Made by a program: the position numbers and the translations under genes
Part shown: positions 51,484 to 58,839 of the stretch, one piece after another
How the letters are laid out: every line of letters begins with the position of its first letter
Numbering within the stretch: position 1 is the stretch's first letter
Notes under the pieces: model-generated
Databases searched by the model: none
Seen by the model: the letters and a program-made list of their open reading frames with translations, nothing else
Told to the model about the DNA's origin: nothing
Source of the DNA: Halomonas litopenaei
GTDB taxonomy: Bacteria; Pseudomonadota; Gammaproteobacteria; Pseudomonadales; Halomonadaceae
Length of the DNA: 64,000 nt
Direction of reading: 5' to 3'
Assembly (NCBI RefSeq): GCF_017303055.1
Contig: NZ_JAEKJT010000001.1
Span: forward strand, 62,001-126,000

Positions 51484-51977
51484 CTGACCGACCAGCCGCC
51501 CGTAGGGGATTGCATCTCCGAGAGGTCGCTGGGAGTACGCCGACCGGGGCTGTCGAAGTACCGGAAGATATTTCAGGCGATGCGTGCCGCAGCTTTCGAG
51601 CGTGCGGATCAACCATCCATCGCCAACCTCGCTGGTCGTGCCACTACAAGCTAGGGCACAGGGCTGCACTGCCGGCGTTGTAATGGCCCTTCGAAGGGCG
51701 GCAATGCGATTGAGCCGTCTGGAGGGAAGCCCAAGCCCAACACGAGGAATGACCTGATCGCCTGCCATCGCAAGCGGGTGAGACGGCGCGGGTACTGCGA
51801 GAGTGCCATCGGGCTTTGCCACGGCAGAGTCAATCCGAAAGCGGTGAATGCGTAGGCTGATGCGCTGGTTATCTGCCGTGACTGACCAGGATGAACCGTA
51901 ACGAGTCACGTACCGAGAAAGTATCCATGCCGGAGATAAGCACCGGCCACCGCTTTCGGATGACAACGGGAGGGATC
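51484..51977 (+). other. Long early-left leader without a supported gene
   Basis: About 490 transcribed bases separate boxA from the first clear gene. An open frame from 51655 to 51855 encodes a basic, cysteine-containing stretch (ACHRKRVRRRGYCESAIG) but has no ATG, GTG or TTG. An in-frame stop at 51652 separates it from an earlier open frame. A short hairpin GGGGAT-TGC-ATCTCC lies near 51507. A lambda N-like gene would be expected here and is not evident. Confidence 0.5.
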
Positions 51978-52376
51978 ATGAAAAAGACGATTACAGCATT
52001 TGCCATTGTGACCGCCACCGCTATCGCAGGGTGCTCTGACGACGCTCGGATCGCCAGCCGAAACCTAAGCAAGGCTGCTGACAATTTTGAGATCGAGCGC
52101 CGGGTGGTTTTCTACAACGGCATCACCAACCAATACATCCTTGAGGTGACGGGGCGCTGCTCCATCACCGACGAGGGCAACCAGCTAGAGCTGACCTGCA
52201 AGACCGGGCCGAGCAGCTACAAGAAGCACTTTCTCGGGCTCAGCGACAACGTGACGTACTTCGCTGAGCAGCTGGATGCGGCAGACGTAAGCGTTTACCA
52301 CTACCGCGTAACGTTCAAGCCCGAAGCGATCATTCCGGCGATTGATCTACGGACCAGCCTGGACGATCAGGGCTGA
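51978..52376 (+). CDS. Small phage lipoprotein, beta-sandwich type
   Basis: 132 residues. A lipoprotein signal (ITAFAIVTATAIAGC) with lipobox AGC at residue 22 is followed by a short linker and a probable beta-sandwich (RVVFYNGITNQYILEVTGRC; ITDEGNQLELTCKTGPSSY). Similar lipoproteins are encoded early in many Pseudomonas- and Halomonas-type phages. An envelope-located early protein may alter the host surface, for instance exclude other phages; this is inference. GGGAGG precedes the ATG. Confidence 0.8.
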   Translation: MKKTITAFAIVTATAIAGCSDDARIASRNLSKAADNFEIERRVVFYNGITNQYILEVTGRCSITDEGNQLELTCKTGPSSYKKHFLGLSDNVTYFAEQLDAADVSVYHYRVTFKPEAIIPAIDLRTSLDDQG

Positions 52377-52404
52377 CAACGGAGCCTAAGAGCGAGGGGG
52401 AGTG

Positions 52405-52617
52405 ATGAATACATGGCCGGGCGGCCATTGCCACGCGATGAGCCAGAGTGATCACGAATCATGGAATGCTGATAACTATCCTGGCACCCGACAGCTCTGC
52501 TGTGACTGCGACGAGCCGACAGGCCGTTGCGAAGAAGACAGCATCTATGCAGATGACGAGGGTGAGCATGGCCCGCTCTGCGAGGAGTGTTGGGGACGCA
52601 TCAAGCCCAGCGACTGA
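52405..52617 (+). CDS. Small cysteine-rich protein
   Basis: 70 residues with CCDCDEPTGRC and CEECWGRIKPSD, likely a zinc-binding module. GAGGGGGAG lies upstream of ATG 52405 (GTG 52402 is possible). Function unknown. Confidence 0.6.
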   Translation: MNTWPGGHCHAMSQSDHESWNADNYPGTRQLCCDCDEPTGRCEEDSIYADDEGEHGPLCEECWGRIKPSD

Positions 52618-52820
52618 GCACCACGCGATCCGCTGCGAAGTGCGGCCCAGCGCCCCGGCAGAGGCTGACAGTATCTGCCCATCGGAGAGGGTTGATGAAA
52701 GACTCGTTAGGGTGTCGAGCTAACCAGTGCCCTGTGGGGGCGCTCCTTCACTCAAGTGCCGGAAATGAGCACCGGCCAGCCCTCCCCGATGCACCCGCAT
52801 CACCATCTGTTCCCTGCATT

Positions 52821-52844
52821 GCCCGCCATCGAGCGGGCTTTTTT
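52821..52844 (+). terminator. Intrinsic terminator inside the early-left operon
   Basis: GCCCGC / GCGGGC (52821-52826 with 52833-52838), loop CATCGA, then TTTTTT. It lies 15 bases before the next start codon. Confidence 0.75.
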
Positions 52845-52859
52845 CTTCCAGGAGGTCGC

Positions 52860-53042
52860 ATGACCGCAGACACAGCACGACGCCGCCTCGGACTGCGGCC
52901 TCTCATCGGCGAGCACTGGGCCGACAAGATCATCACGAGCGAGCACCGCAAAAAGTGGGCTCGTAAAGAGCGTTACGAGAAGCGCAAACGAATGGCGGCC
53001 AAGGGCGTGACGCCGCCTGTCGAGATTTGGAGGGCGGTATGA
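52860..53042 (+). CDS. Small basic phage protein
   Basis: 60 residues (MTADTARRRLGLRPLIGEHW...; SEHRKKWARKERYEKRKRMA). It is strongly basic and might bind nucleic acid. AGGAGG lies 5 bases upstream. The frame is open further upstream to an ATG at 52695, but that would run through the terminator. Confidence 0.65.
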   Translation: MTADTARRRLGLRPLIGEHWADKIITSEHRKKWARKERYEKRKRMAAKGVTPPVEIWRAV

Positions 53043-53125
53043 CTCCCAACGATAGCTGGCTCGTCATCGCGGCGGGCCTGATCACTCTGGCCATCATCGG
53101 CGCCGCTTGGTGCAGCAGGAGGTGA
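53039..53125 (+). CDS. 28-residue membrane peptide
   Basis: One membrane helix (WLVIAAGLITLAIIGAAW) with a short CSRR tail. The ATG overlaps the previous stop (ATGA). Confidence 0.5.
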   Translation: MTPNDSWLVIAAGLITLAIIGAAWCSRR

Positions 53126-53127
53126 GC

Positions 53128-53400
53128 ATGAGCTATCAACGCTACGTAGATGCCCGCAGCGATGCGCAGTGGCTGATTACTGCAGCTGGCCAGCCCGACT
53201 CGCAGCCAGCGACAGACGCCATTGAGGCGGCGATCACGCATGCCGTTCACACCGGCAGCTTGGGCGATCTGGCCTACGCCCTGGAGCGAGTGGCCACCAG
53301 CGAGGGCCACAGCGGGGGCGACAACGCCTATCGGTGTGTCATCGACCTGCTGGCTGATTGGCTGCACGCCACAGGCACACAGGGGAGGGCAGCGGCATGA
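53128..53400 (+). CDS. Phage protein of unknown function
   Basis: 90 residues, helical (YQRYVDARSDAQWLITAAGQ; YRCVIDLLADWLHATG). AGGAGGTGA precedes ATG 53128. No domain recognised. Confidence 0.65.
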   Translation: MSYQRYVDARSDAQWLITAAGQPDSQPATDAIEAAITHAVHTGSLGDLAYALERVATSEGHSGGDNAYRCVIDLLADWLHATGTQGRAAA

Positions 53401-53648
53401 CGTTTATGACCACCGTTGCCGGTATCCCGTGCCGGTGCCAGGTGACGCTCTACAGCCCTGGGGTGCCGATGCGCGCCACTGGATTTGGATTCGGTGACGC
53501 TGATCCACCAGAGCCGGAGGAATTCGAGTTCGACATCCTCGACCGCCGCGGTTATCCGGCGGCATGGCTCGAGGCCAAGCTCACCGACGAAGACAGCGAC
53601 CGACTGCTCGAGGAGTACCGCAGAGAGCGGGACGCCTGGGTGGCATGA
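53397..53648 (+). CDS. Phage protein of unknown function
   Basis: 83 residues, acidic. IPCRCQVTLYSPGVPMRATG and EFEFDILDRRGYPAAWLEAK form a small alpha/beta protein of a type common in early phage operons. Coupled by ATGA to the previous gene. Confidence 0.65.
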   Translation: MTFMTTVAGIPCRCQVTLYSPGVPMRATGFGFGDADPPEPEEFEFDILDRRGYPAAWLEAKLTDEDSDRLLEEYRRERDAWVA

Positions 53649-53658
53649 GGAGGGAAGC

Positions 53659-53805
53659 ATGCGCGCACTGATTTTGATCACCGTCCTGGCCTTGTCTGGC
53701 TGCAGCAGTCAGCCGATTGATCAGGAATTCGGACACCGCCACGGCTATGACGCCATGCGGTCGATGATCCAGTCCACCGGGACGATTCATCACGGGATTG
53801 ACTGA
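53659..53805 (+). CDS. Very small lipoprotein
   Basis: 48 residues with a lipoprotein signal ILITVLALSGC and a 34-residue mature part. GAGGAGGG precedes the ATG. Second lipoprotein of the operon. Confidence 0.6.
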   Translation: MRALILITVLALSGCSSQPIDQEFGHRHGYDAMRSMIQSTGTIHHGID

Positions 53806-53868
53806 CGAGAAGCCCCAGCCGATGGCGGTCGGACTGGGGCGGATACCAACAGTATCGAGGGTAAGACT

Positions 53869-54003
53869 ATGAGCTACGAACAGGCACTGCAAGCGCTTCG
53901 TGAGCAGCGAGAGCGTGGCGAGATCGACGCAGAGCAGTACGAACTGGAGCGCCAGGGGCTGGAATATGCCCATGGCGAGGCTATGAGCGGGAGGGCGTCA
54001 TGA
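53869..54003 (+). CDS. 44-residue helical phage protein
   Basis: MSYEQALQALREQRERGEID followed by more charged helix. GAGGG lies upstream; the stop overlaps the next ATG (ATGA). Probably a small SHOCT-like helical peptide; function unknown. Confidence 0.55.
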   Translation: MSYEQALQALREQRERGEIDAEQYELERQGLEYAHGEAMSGRAS

Positions 54004-54641
54004 GCATCGCAACGTTGGTGCTTGGCCAGTCGGGCACCGGAAAGACGGCCAGTCTGCGGAATATGGACCCGAGCCAGGTGGCGCTGATTAAGGCCACAGA
54101 AAAGCCCCTGCCGTTCCGATCAGCAGGGTGGCAGCAGGTGACTTCCGACCAGTGGGGCAAGCTGATCCGCACGGCCCAGGTCGCAGTTGATCGTGGGCGG
54201 CCGATCATCGTGGTCGATGACTTCCAGTACCTGATGGCCAACGAGTTCATGCGCCGGAGTGACGAGAAGGGATTCGACAAGTTCACCGAGATTGCTCGGC
54301 ACGCTTGGGAGGTGATCAACGCCCTTTCGGCCCTGCCTGCTCACGTTCGCGTGTACATCCTGAGCCACACCCAGGACGACGATTATGGGCGCACCAAGAT
54401 CAAGACCATAGGCAAGATGCTGGACGAGAAGATCACGCTCGAGGGCATGTTCACCATCGTGCTTCGCACCCAGGTGACTGATGGGCAATACCAGTTCCGC
54501 ACCGTCAACAACGGCAGCGACACCGTAAAGGCCCCGATGGGGCTGTTCGAGGCCGAGGTGATCGATAACGACCTCGCCGCGATTGATCAGGCCGTTGTCG
54601 ATTACTACGGCATTACCGACCAGCAGGAGAAAACAGCATGA
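54000..54641 (+). CDS. Sak4-like P-loop ATPase (phage recombinase)
   Basis: 213 residues. Walker A GQSGTGKT (9-16) and Walker B IIVVDD (69-74), then YLMANEFMRRSDEKGFDKFT and YILSHTQDD with a sensor-type polar residue. Phage proteins of this size encoded next to an SSB belong to the Rad51-like Sak4 annealing group, acting in recombination with SSB. The neighbour encodes an SSB, in line with that. Confidence 0.8.
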   Translation: MSIATLVLGQSGTGKTASLRNMDPSQVALIKATEKPLPFRSAGWQQVTSDQWGKLIRTAQVAVDRGRPIIVVDDFQYLMANEFMRRSDEKGFDKFTEIARHAWEVINALSALPAHVRVYILSHTQDDDYGRTKIKTIGKMLDEKITLEGMFTIVLRTQVTDGQYQFRTVNNGSDTVKAPMGLFEAEVIDNDLAAIDQAVVDYYGITDQQEKTA

Positions 54642-55297
54642 CGACCGCATTCACCTACAACGAAGACCAGGCTGCCGCCGCTGATGGTGGCGGCAGTGAG
54701 TACCTGCTGGAAAGCTGCGTGGTTCGCGGAACGATCACTGCGGCGCGATGGACCATGGCCAACAACAGCCGATCCGAGTTCCTTCAGTTCGACTTTGAAA
54801 CCGAGAATGGAAAGAAGGCCAACTACATCAACCTGATCTTCAGGGACAGGAACGGACAGCCCTTGCAGTTCGGTGAGGAACGTATCCATGCGCTGATGGG
54901 CTGCACTGGCGTGCAGAGCCTGACGCGGGTGCAGAACGGCCAGGAGGTCGCTTGCCCGGAGCTCGCGGGCCGCAAGGTCGCCCTCGCTCTAGAGATTCGC
55001 TACTTCGCCAAGAGCGGCAGCGACAAGCCCGGATTTGGCTTCGACGTGAAAGCTATCATGTCCGCGAAGTCTGGCATCACCATTGGTGAGCACAAGGCAG
55101 GCAAGGGGCCGGAGAGCAAAGAGTATTGGTCTGCTCAGTTTGCCGCCAATCCTCATGGCAACAAGGCCGCGGTGGAGTCTAAGGCTGCCCAGGGAGGCGG
55201 GCAGTACGGAGGATATGCGGCAGATCCATACCAGGGGGCCGGCCACTTGCCGCCGGCCAGCGACGGCGATTCGTTCGACGACGAGATCCCGTTCTGA
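54638..55297 (+). CDS. Single-stranded DNA-binding protein
   Basis: 219 residues. The N-terminal domain has an OB-fold-like beta pattern (YLLESCVVRGTITAARWTM; SEFLQFDFETENGKKANYI). The Gly/Gln-rich linker ends in DSFDDEIPF, the classic acidic SSB tip that recruits partner proteins. It is coupled by ATGA to the Sak4-like gene. Confidence 0.85.
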   Translation: MTTAFTYNEDQAAAADGGGSEYLLESCVVRGTITAARWTMANNSRSEFLQFDFETENGKKANYINLIFRDRNGQPLQFGEERIHALMGCTGVQSLTRVQNGQEVACPELAGRKVALALEIRYFAKSGSDKPGFGFDVKAIMSAKSGITIGEHKAGKGPESKEYWSAQFAANPHGNKAAVESKAAQGGGQYGGYAADPYQGAGHLPPASDGDSFDDEIPF

Positions 55298-55318
55298 TCC
55301 ATCAGTGACGCACCACCA

Positions 55319-55344
55319 GGCCGCCATCGAGCGGCCTTTTCTTT
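55319..55344 (+). terminator. Intrinsic terminator inside the early-left operon
   Basis: GGCCGC / GCGGCC (55319-55324 with 55331-55336), loop CATCGA, then TTTTCTTT. Same loop as the terminator at 52821. Confidence 0.7.
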
Positions 55345-55360
55345 ATCCCGGAGACCCATC

Positions 55361-55858
55361 ATGCAAACCCTTTACGACCTCGCCGCCGAACACCAGCAAC
55401 TCGTTAACCTGGCGGCGGACAACGACGAAGACTTCGCCGCCGCGCTGGCCGACACGCTGGACGCAAACGACCAGCAGATTGACGACAAGATCGAGGCCAC
55501 CGTAATCGTGGCCCGCCAGCTCGAGAGTGACGCCGAGGCGTGCAAGGCCGAAGCCAAGCGGCTATCGGAGCGCGCCAAGACCCTGGAGCGCAATGCCGGT
55601 GCCTGCAGGGAGCGCGTCATGTGGTGCATGGAGAACATCGGCAAGAAGTCGATCAAGCGCCCTCTGTTCACTATCACGCGCCAAGCAGGCCGACAGATCG
55701 CCGCCATCGACAGCGTGGACGATCTGCCGGACGACTACCTCGTCACCAAGACCACCACCGCGCCGGACAAGAAGCTGATCCTTGAGCGGCTCAAGGCGGG
55801 CGAGGCAGTGCCTGGCTGCCATCTCGACAGCGGCAAGCCGTCGCTCCGAGTTTCCTGA
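55361..55858 (+). CDS. Siphovirus Gp157-like protein
   Basis: 165 residues. The coiled-coil part (ARQLESDAEACKAEAKRLSE) and the C-terminal FTITRQAGRQIAAIDSVDDL, DYLVTKTTTAPDKKLILERL are typical of the Gp157 family found next to recombination genes. Members are linked to phage resistance in Streptococcus, but their role is not settled. Confidence 0.87.
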   Translation: MQTLYDLAAEHQQLVNLAADNDEDFAAALADTLDANDQQIDDKIEATVIVARQLESDAEACKAEAKRLSERAKTLERNAGACRERVMWCMENIGKKSIKRPLFTITRQAGRQIAAIDSVDDLPDDYLVTKTTTAPDKKLILERLKAGEAVPGCHLDSGKPSLRVS

Positions 55859-56047
55859 ATAAATGCGCCGTGCCCGGTGGCGCCGAATGACCGGAGCCCA
55901 GCCCAGGCGGAGGTGGCGATATAACACCGTCAGCCACTCGGGCGCCGTCCTCCCTTGCTATCTGGTGCAAGCCAGACGTGAGTACCGCCGAAAGCGGGAG
56001 GCGTCAGGGGTGGCCGGGTGCCGCACGTGAAGCGGCAATTCATCTTC

Positions 56048-56073
56048 AGCCTCGGCACACGCCGGGGCTTTTT
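56048..56073 (+). terminator. Intrinsic terminator inside the early-left operon
   Basis: AGCCTCGGC / GCCGGGGCT (56048-56056 with 56061-56069), loop ACAC, T-run. It lies about 17 bases before the next start. Confidence 0.7.
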
Positions 56074-56089
56074 CATGAGGGCGTGAGTT

Positions 56090-56695
56090 ATGGACTTGAA
56101 GGCATATCACGTTCAGGAGGACTTCGAGGCCTCTTGCTGCATTGTTTTCGCCACGAACGGTGCATCTGCACGACGACAAGGCGCACTGGAGCTAGGGGTT
56201 GAGTGGGAGGACGTCGAGTTCTGTCGACGAGCCCATTGGGCTGACCAGTATGTCGATCAAAGAGAGGTGCCTCCACAGGTGTTGATCGAGCAAGGCTGGA
56301 GGGTCACGTGCGGTTGCTGTGGCAACTGGATCGACCAAGACCTGATTGACGAATCAGAGGACGGCTGCGCGCCGGTCTATGTCGGTAGGTGGGCTTATTT
56401 CAACCTGTCGCACCATGACCAGATGGTGGCTGATATGAAGGCGCGCTATGAGCTGGAGGCTGCTTTGAAATCAGAGGCAGAAGCACGTTTCCCAGGTGTT
56501 GAAGTTGTCCGGCACTTTGATGGCAAGGGCTCCAGCAACTCGCCCGGCGTCACGATGAGGGTGCCCGGCTTAACTGGGACAGTCGACTGGCAGCGCGACG
56601 AAAGCTTCGTAACCGTCGAAAGCTTCGTAACCGTCGAAAAACGTGACCTCGAGGCATGGAAGTCTTACCAGTCACGGATAAAGCAGTCCGCATGA
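56090..56695 (+). CDS. Phage protein of unknown function with cysteine pair
   Basis: 201 residues. AYHVQEDFEASCCIVFATNG resembles small phage proteins that read out a base or protein partner; CGCCGNWIDQDL adds a metal-binding CxxC. A helical middle part precedes the C-terminal beta part (FDGKGSSNSPGVTMRVPGLT). A 18-bp tandem duplication makes ESFVTV occur twice. Function unknown. Confidence 0.65.
   Translation: MDLKAYHVQEDFEASCCIVFATNGASARRQGALELGVEWEDVEFCRRAHWADQYVDQREVPPQVLIEQGWRVTCGCCGNWIDQDLIDESEDGCAPVYVGRWAYFNLSHHDQMVADMKARYELEAALKSEAEARFPGVEVVRHFDGKGSSNSPGVTMRVPGLTGTVDWQRDESFVTVESFVTVEKRDLEAWKSYQSRIKQSA
56597..56640 (+). repeat. 18-bp tandem duplication
   Basis: Units at 56597 and 56615 (18 bases, one difference) with a partial third from 56633. 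The reading frame is kept. Confidence 0.7.
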
Positions 56696-56805
56696 CACCA
56701 GGCGAGTGGATCAACGACATCGAGGTATGGGGCGAGGTCGGCGCCAGGGCTATCGAGCAGGCGCTGGCCGAACGCGAATGGAGGGAGTGGGTATGCAGCG
56801 AGTAG
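56692..56805 (+). CDS. 37-residue phage protein
   Basis: MTPGEWINDIEVWGEVGARA and an acidic Trp-rich helix. ATGA overlap with the previous gene, and its last 13 bases overlap the next gene. Confidence 0.5.
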   Translation: MTPGEWINDIEVWGEVGARAIEQALAEREWREWVCSE

Positions 56806-57038
56806 ACAGACTGCGCGGCCTGGTGTCCGTGCACCAAGAGGTCAGGGTACGGGAAGGGTTGCCGGTGCGGTTCAGCGCCAGGCACGTCGCCGCAAGCCTC
56901 ACCGCTGTTGTCAGCAACGCACGATCGGTCCGCGTTCCCGAGGCTGCTCAGGAAGCCATACGGCAGTGGCATGACGATGGGCGCATACAGCGGGACGGCA
57001 CGCTTGACGGGATACCGGCATGGAGGAAGGCGGGATGA
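56793..57038 (+). CDS. Phage protein of unknown function
   Basis: 81 residues from ATG 56793 with GGAGGGAG upstream. SARHVAASLTAVVSNARSVR and GTLDGIPAWRKAG; basic, perhaps with a helix-turn-helix. The stop overlaps the next ATG. Confidence 0.6.
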   Translation: MQRVDRLRGLVSVHQEVRVREGLPVRFSARHVAASLTAVVSNARSVRVPEAAQEAIRQWHDDGRIQRDGTLDGIPAWRKAG

Positions 57039-57355
57039 GTGACTTCGAACATATTCGGGCCTTCTACCAGGTGCCGGCCTGCGTGGGGCGGCGCGTCATG
57101 GTGGATGGGCGGCCAGGAGTTATCGCAGAGGACCAGGGCCATTGCATCGGCGTGCTGTTCGACGCCGACAAGCCAAGCTGCATTTCCAGGTGCCACCCCA
57201 CGTGGCGGGTGGAATACCACGGTCTGGGGCGTGTACGTCGCATGACGGCCAGCCAGCGTCGATACAAGCGCTACCTGGAATATGGCGATTGCTTCGAAAC
57301 CTTCCTCGATTTTTGCCGTTGGGACGCGGAGCCCGACCGGAGCTGGAACGCATGA
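57035..57355 (+). CDS. Conserved early phage protein, unknown function
   Basis: 106 residues. DFEHIRAFYQVPACVGRRVM, VDGRPGVIAEDQGHCIGVLF and a C-terminal YLEYGDCFETFLDFCRWDAE. I recall the same protein type from other siphovirus early regions; it has an SH3-like beta barrel feel. Coupled by ATGA on both sides. Confidence 0.72.
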   Translation: MSDFEHIRAFYQVPACVGRRVMVDGRPGVIAEDQGHCIGVLFDADKPSCISRCHPTWRVEYHGLGRVRRMTASQRRYKRYLEYGDCFETFLDFCRWDAEPDRSWNA

Positions 57356-57570
57356 AACTGACACAGCAGCACATCAAGAAGCACCCCGAGAAGTTGGAGC
57401 GGTTCGACCGCGTGCGGATCTGGTCTGGCGAGTGGCACATGTGGTGGAGGCCAGCTGGTTGCGGCTACACCGGCGATGAAGCAGAGGCGGGTGTCTATGA
57501 GCCGAAGGATGCCTGGGAGTACGTGTCGCACTGCGGCCCCGAGAAGAAGATCAGCCTGGTGGCGGCATGA
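57352..57570 (+). CDS. Small phage protein
   Basis: 72 residues, Trp-rich (VRIWSGEWHMWWRPAGCGYT; DAWEYVSHCGPEKKISL). Coupled by ATGA on both sides. No known domain. Confidence 0.65.
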   Translation: MKLTQQHIKKHPEKLERFDRVRIWSGEWHMWWRPAGCGYTGDEAEAGVYEPKDAWEYVSHCGPEKKISLVAA

Positions 57571-57668
57571 TCGCTGCCATCATTCTCGGCGTGCTGATTA
57601 TGGCTGGCATTGCGCTGGTCCTGCGAGAAGCGAGGCGGGCGTATAGAGAGCAGAGGAGAAGGTTATGA
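57567..57668 (+). CDS. 33-residue membrane peptide
   Basis: MIAAIILGVLIMAGIALVLR followed by a basic tail. ATGA overlaps at both ends. Confidence 0.55.
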   Translation: MIAAIILGVLIMAGIALVLREARRAYREQRRRL

Positions 57669-58012
57669 GCAGCACCTATTGGCAGACTCAATACCAGAGT
57701 GCGAGGCGGAAAGTGCAGGAGCTGGAAACCGAGAGGGACGCGCTGGCGGCGCATGTGGAGAAGGCGGCTCAAATCATCGCCCAGTGGGGAGAGCATGAGG
57801 TATCAGACAATGACGCTGCTCTGGCTCTCGCCGAGTGGTGTGAAGACATGCCCGCCACCAGCCTCTCCCGCCGCGATGCGCGGATGAAGGCGGAGGCGTT
57901 GGAGGATATTACATCCCGGCCGATCTGGTGCACCGTGTATGCCGCCAAAGCAACGATGCTTGAGATCGCAGGAATGCACCGCCAACAGGCCGAGGTAGGT
58001 GGCGATGAGTAG
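57665..58012 (+). CDS. Phage protein with coiled coil
   Basis: 115 residues. A coiled coil (ARRKVQELETERDALAAHVE) precedes a helical part (AALALAEWCEDMPATSLSRR). Typical of Ea-type early proteins; function unknown. Confidence 0.65.
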   Translation: MSSTYWQTQYQSARRKVQELETERDALAAHVEKAAQIIAQWGEHEVSDNDAALALAEWCEDMPATSLSRRDARMKAEALEDITSRPIWCTVYAAKATMLEIAGMHRQQAEVGGDE

Positions 58013-58310
58013 GCAGGCCGGGTGGTACTGGGTAAAAGAGGATGCACTCTCCCCGCGGTGGGAAGCGGCGGAGTGGTGCCCGGAGTTCAATGGCTGGAGC
58101 GTGTCAGCCAATGAGGAGTGGGTGCGCGACGAGAACCTCTTGGCAGTTGGAGACCGCATCCCAACGCCGGACGAGCCCTGGCAGTGCGTGCCGGTCGAAG
58201 CGACCGCCGACATGCTGGATGTTCTCACCCTTGGTCACCTTGTGACGGCGCCGAGGCGATGGCGAGAGGCGCTCGCAGCGGCGCCGAAGCCGGGAGGTAT
58301 CAATGAGTGA
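58005..58310 (+). CDS. Phage protein of unknown function
   Basis: 101 residues from ATG 58005 (GTG 57999 possible). A small WYWV...W beta domain (AGWYWVKEDALSPRWEAAEW) like those in other early phage proteins, then a Pro-rich helix. Overlaps the previous gene by 8 bases. Confidence 0.62.
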   Translation: MSRQAGWYWVKEDALSPRWEAAEWCPEFNGWSVSANEEWVRDENLLAVGDRIPTPDEPWQCVPVEATADMLDVLTLGHLVTAPRRWREALAAAPKPGGINE

Positions 58311-58578
58311 TACAGGGCTAACCGGCATCAACCGCGTCCGCCTGGCGACAAACGAGTACGGGAACCCTGACGGGTCTGTGCGGCAGGTCGATCAGATCGA
58401 GGTCCACGTGATGGACATGTGGCTGCGCAAGGACATCAACTGCGCCAGAGACATCTACCTCGCCGAACGTTTGGCCGATGAAGCGGGCGTGGTGCTGGAG
58501 CATTGTAACCAAACAGATAGCCAGGCTCGCGCCGATGTCCTTCGATGCCTGCCAGGCCTAATGAATCCCGGACCATAA
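58303..58578 (+). CDS. Phage protein of unknown function
   Basis: 91 residues. VRLATNEYGNPDGSVRQVDQ and WLRKDINCARDIYLAERLAD. Overlaps the previous gene by 8 bases and is followed by a terminator. Confidence 0.65.
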   Translation: MSDTGLTGINRVRLATNEYGNPDGSVRQVDQIEVHVMDMWLRKDINCARDIYLAERLADEAGVVLEHCNQTDSQARADVLRCLPGLMNPGP

Positions 58579-58580
58579 CC

Positions 58581-58606
58581 GCCGCCCACTGAGGCGGCTT
58601 TATTTT
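58581..58606 (+). terminator. Intrinsic terminator before the DUF4224-integrase pair
   Basis: GCCGCC / GGCGGC (58581-58586 with 58593-58598), loop CACTGA, then TTTATTTT. It would limit integrase expression unless transcripts are antiterminated. Confidence 0.7.
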
Positions 58607-58623
58607 GCGCAGGAGGTAATGCT

Positions 58624-58839
58624 ATGGGACTGGTATTGTCTCGAGATGAGGTCCGTGAGGTGACGGGCTGCGCACAACGCGAGTCGCAGCGCCGCCACCT
58701 TGTCGCCATGGGCATTCCGTTTGCCGTTAGAGCCGATGGCTGGCCGGTAGTGGACCGTCGGGCATATGATCATGTCATGGGCGTCGAGGCGGCCAACGAG
58801 GAGCAGCCTGTGGCGAGACTGAATCTGGAGCAGCTATGA
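58624..58839 (+). CDS. DUF4224 protein, probable excisionase-type partner of the integrase
   Basis: 71 residues. LSRDEVREVTGCAQRESQRR and DGWPVVDRRAYDHVM are typical of DUF4224, which is found just before tyrosine integrase genes in siphoviruses. A winged-helix form suits DNA bending at att sites. AGGAGG precedes the ATG, and the stop overlaps the integrase start. Confidence 0.8.
   Translation: MGLVLSRDEVREVTGCAQRESQRRHLVAMGIPFAVRADGWPVVDRRAYDHVMGVEAANEEQPVARLNLEQL

Noticed and set aside
51349..51966. 205-codon open frame on the minus strand over the early-left leader
   Set aside because: No ribosome site, no recognisable domain, and it runs against the PL-like promoter, boxA and the operator.
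52695..53042. Longer start (ATG with GGAGAGG) for the small basic gene at 52860
   Set aside because: The frame would be translated through a clear intrinsic terminator, and ATG 52860 has a better-placed AGGAGG. Not fully excluded.
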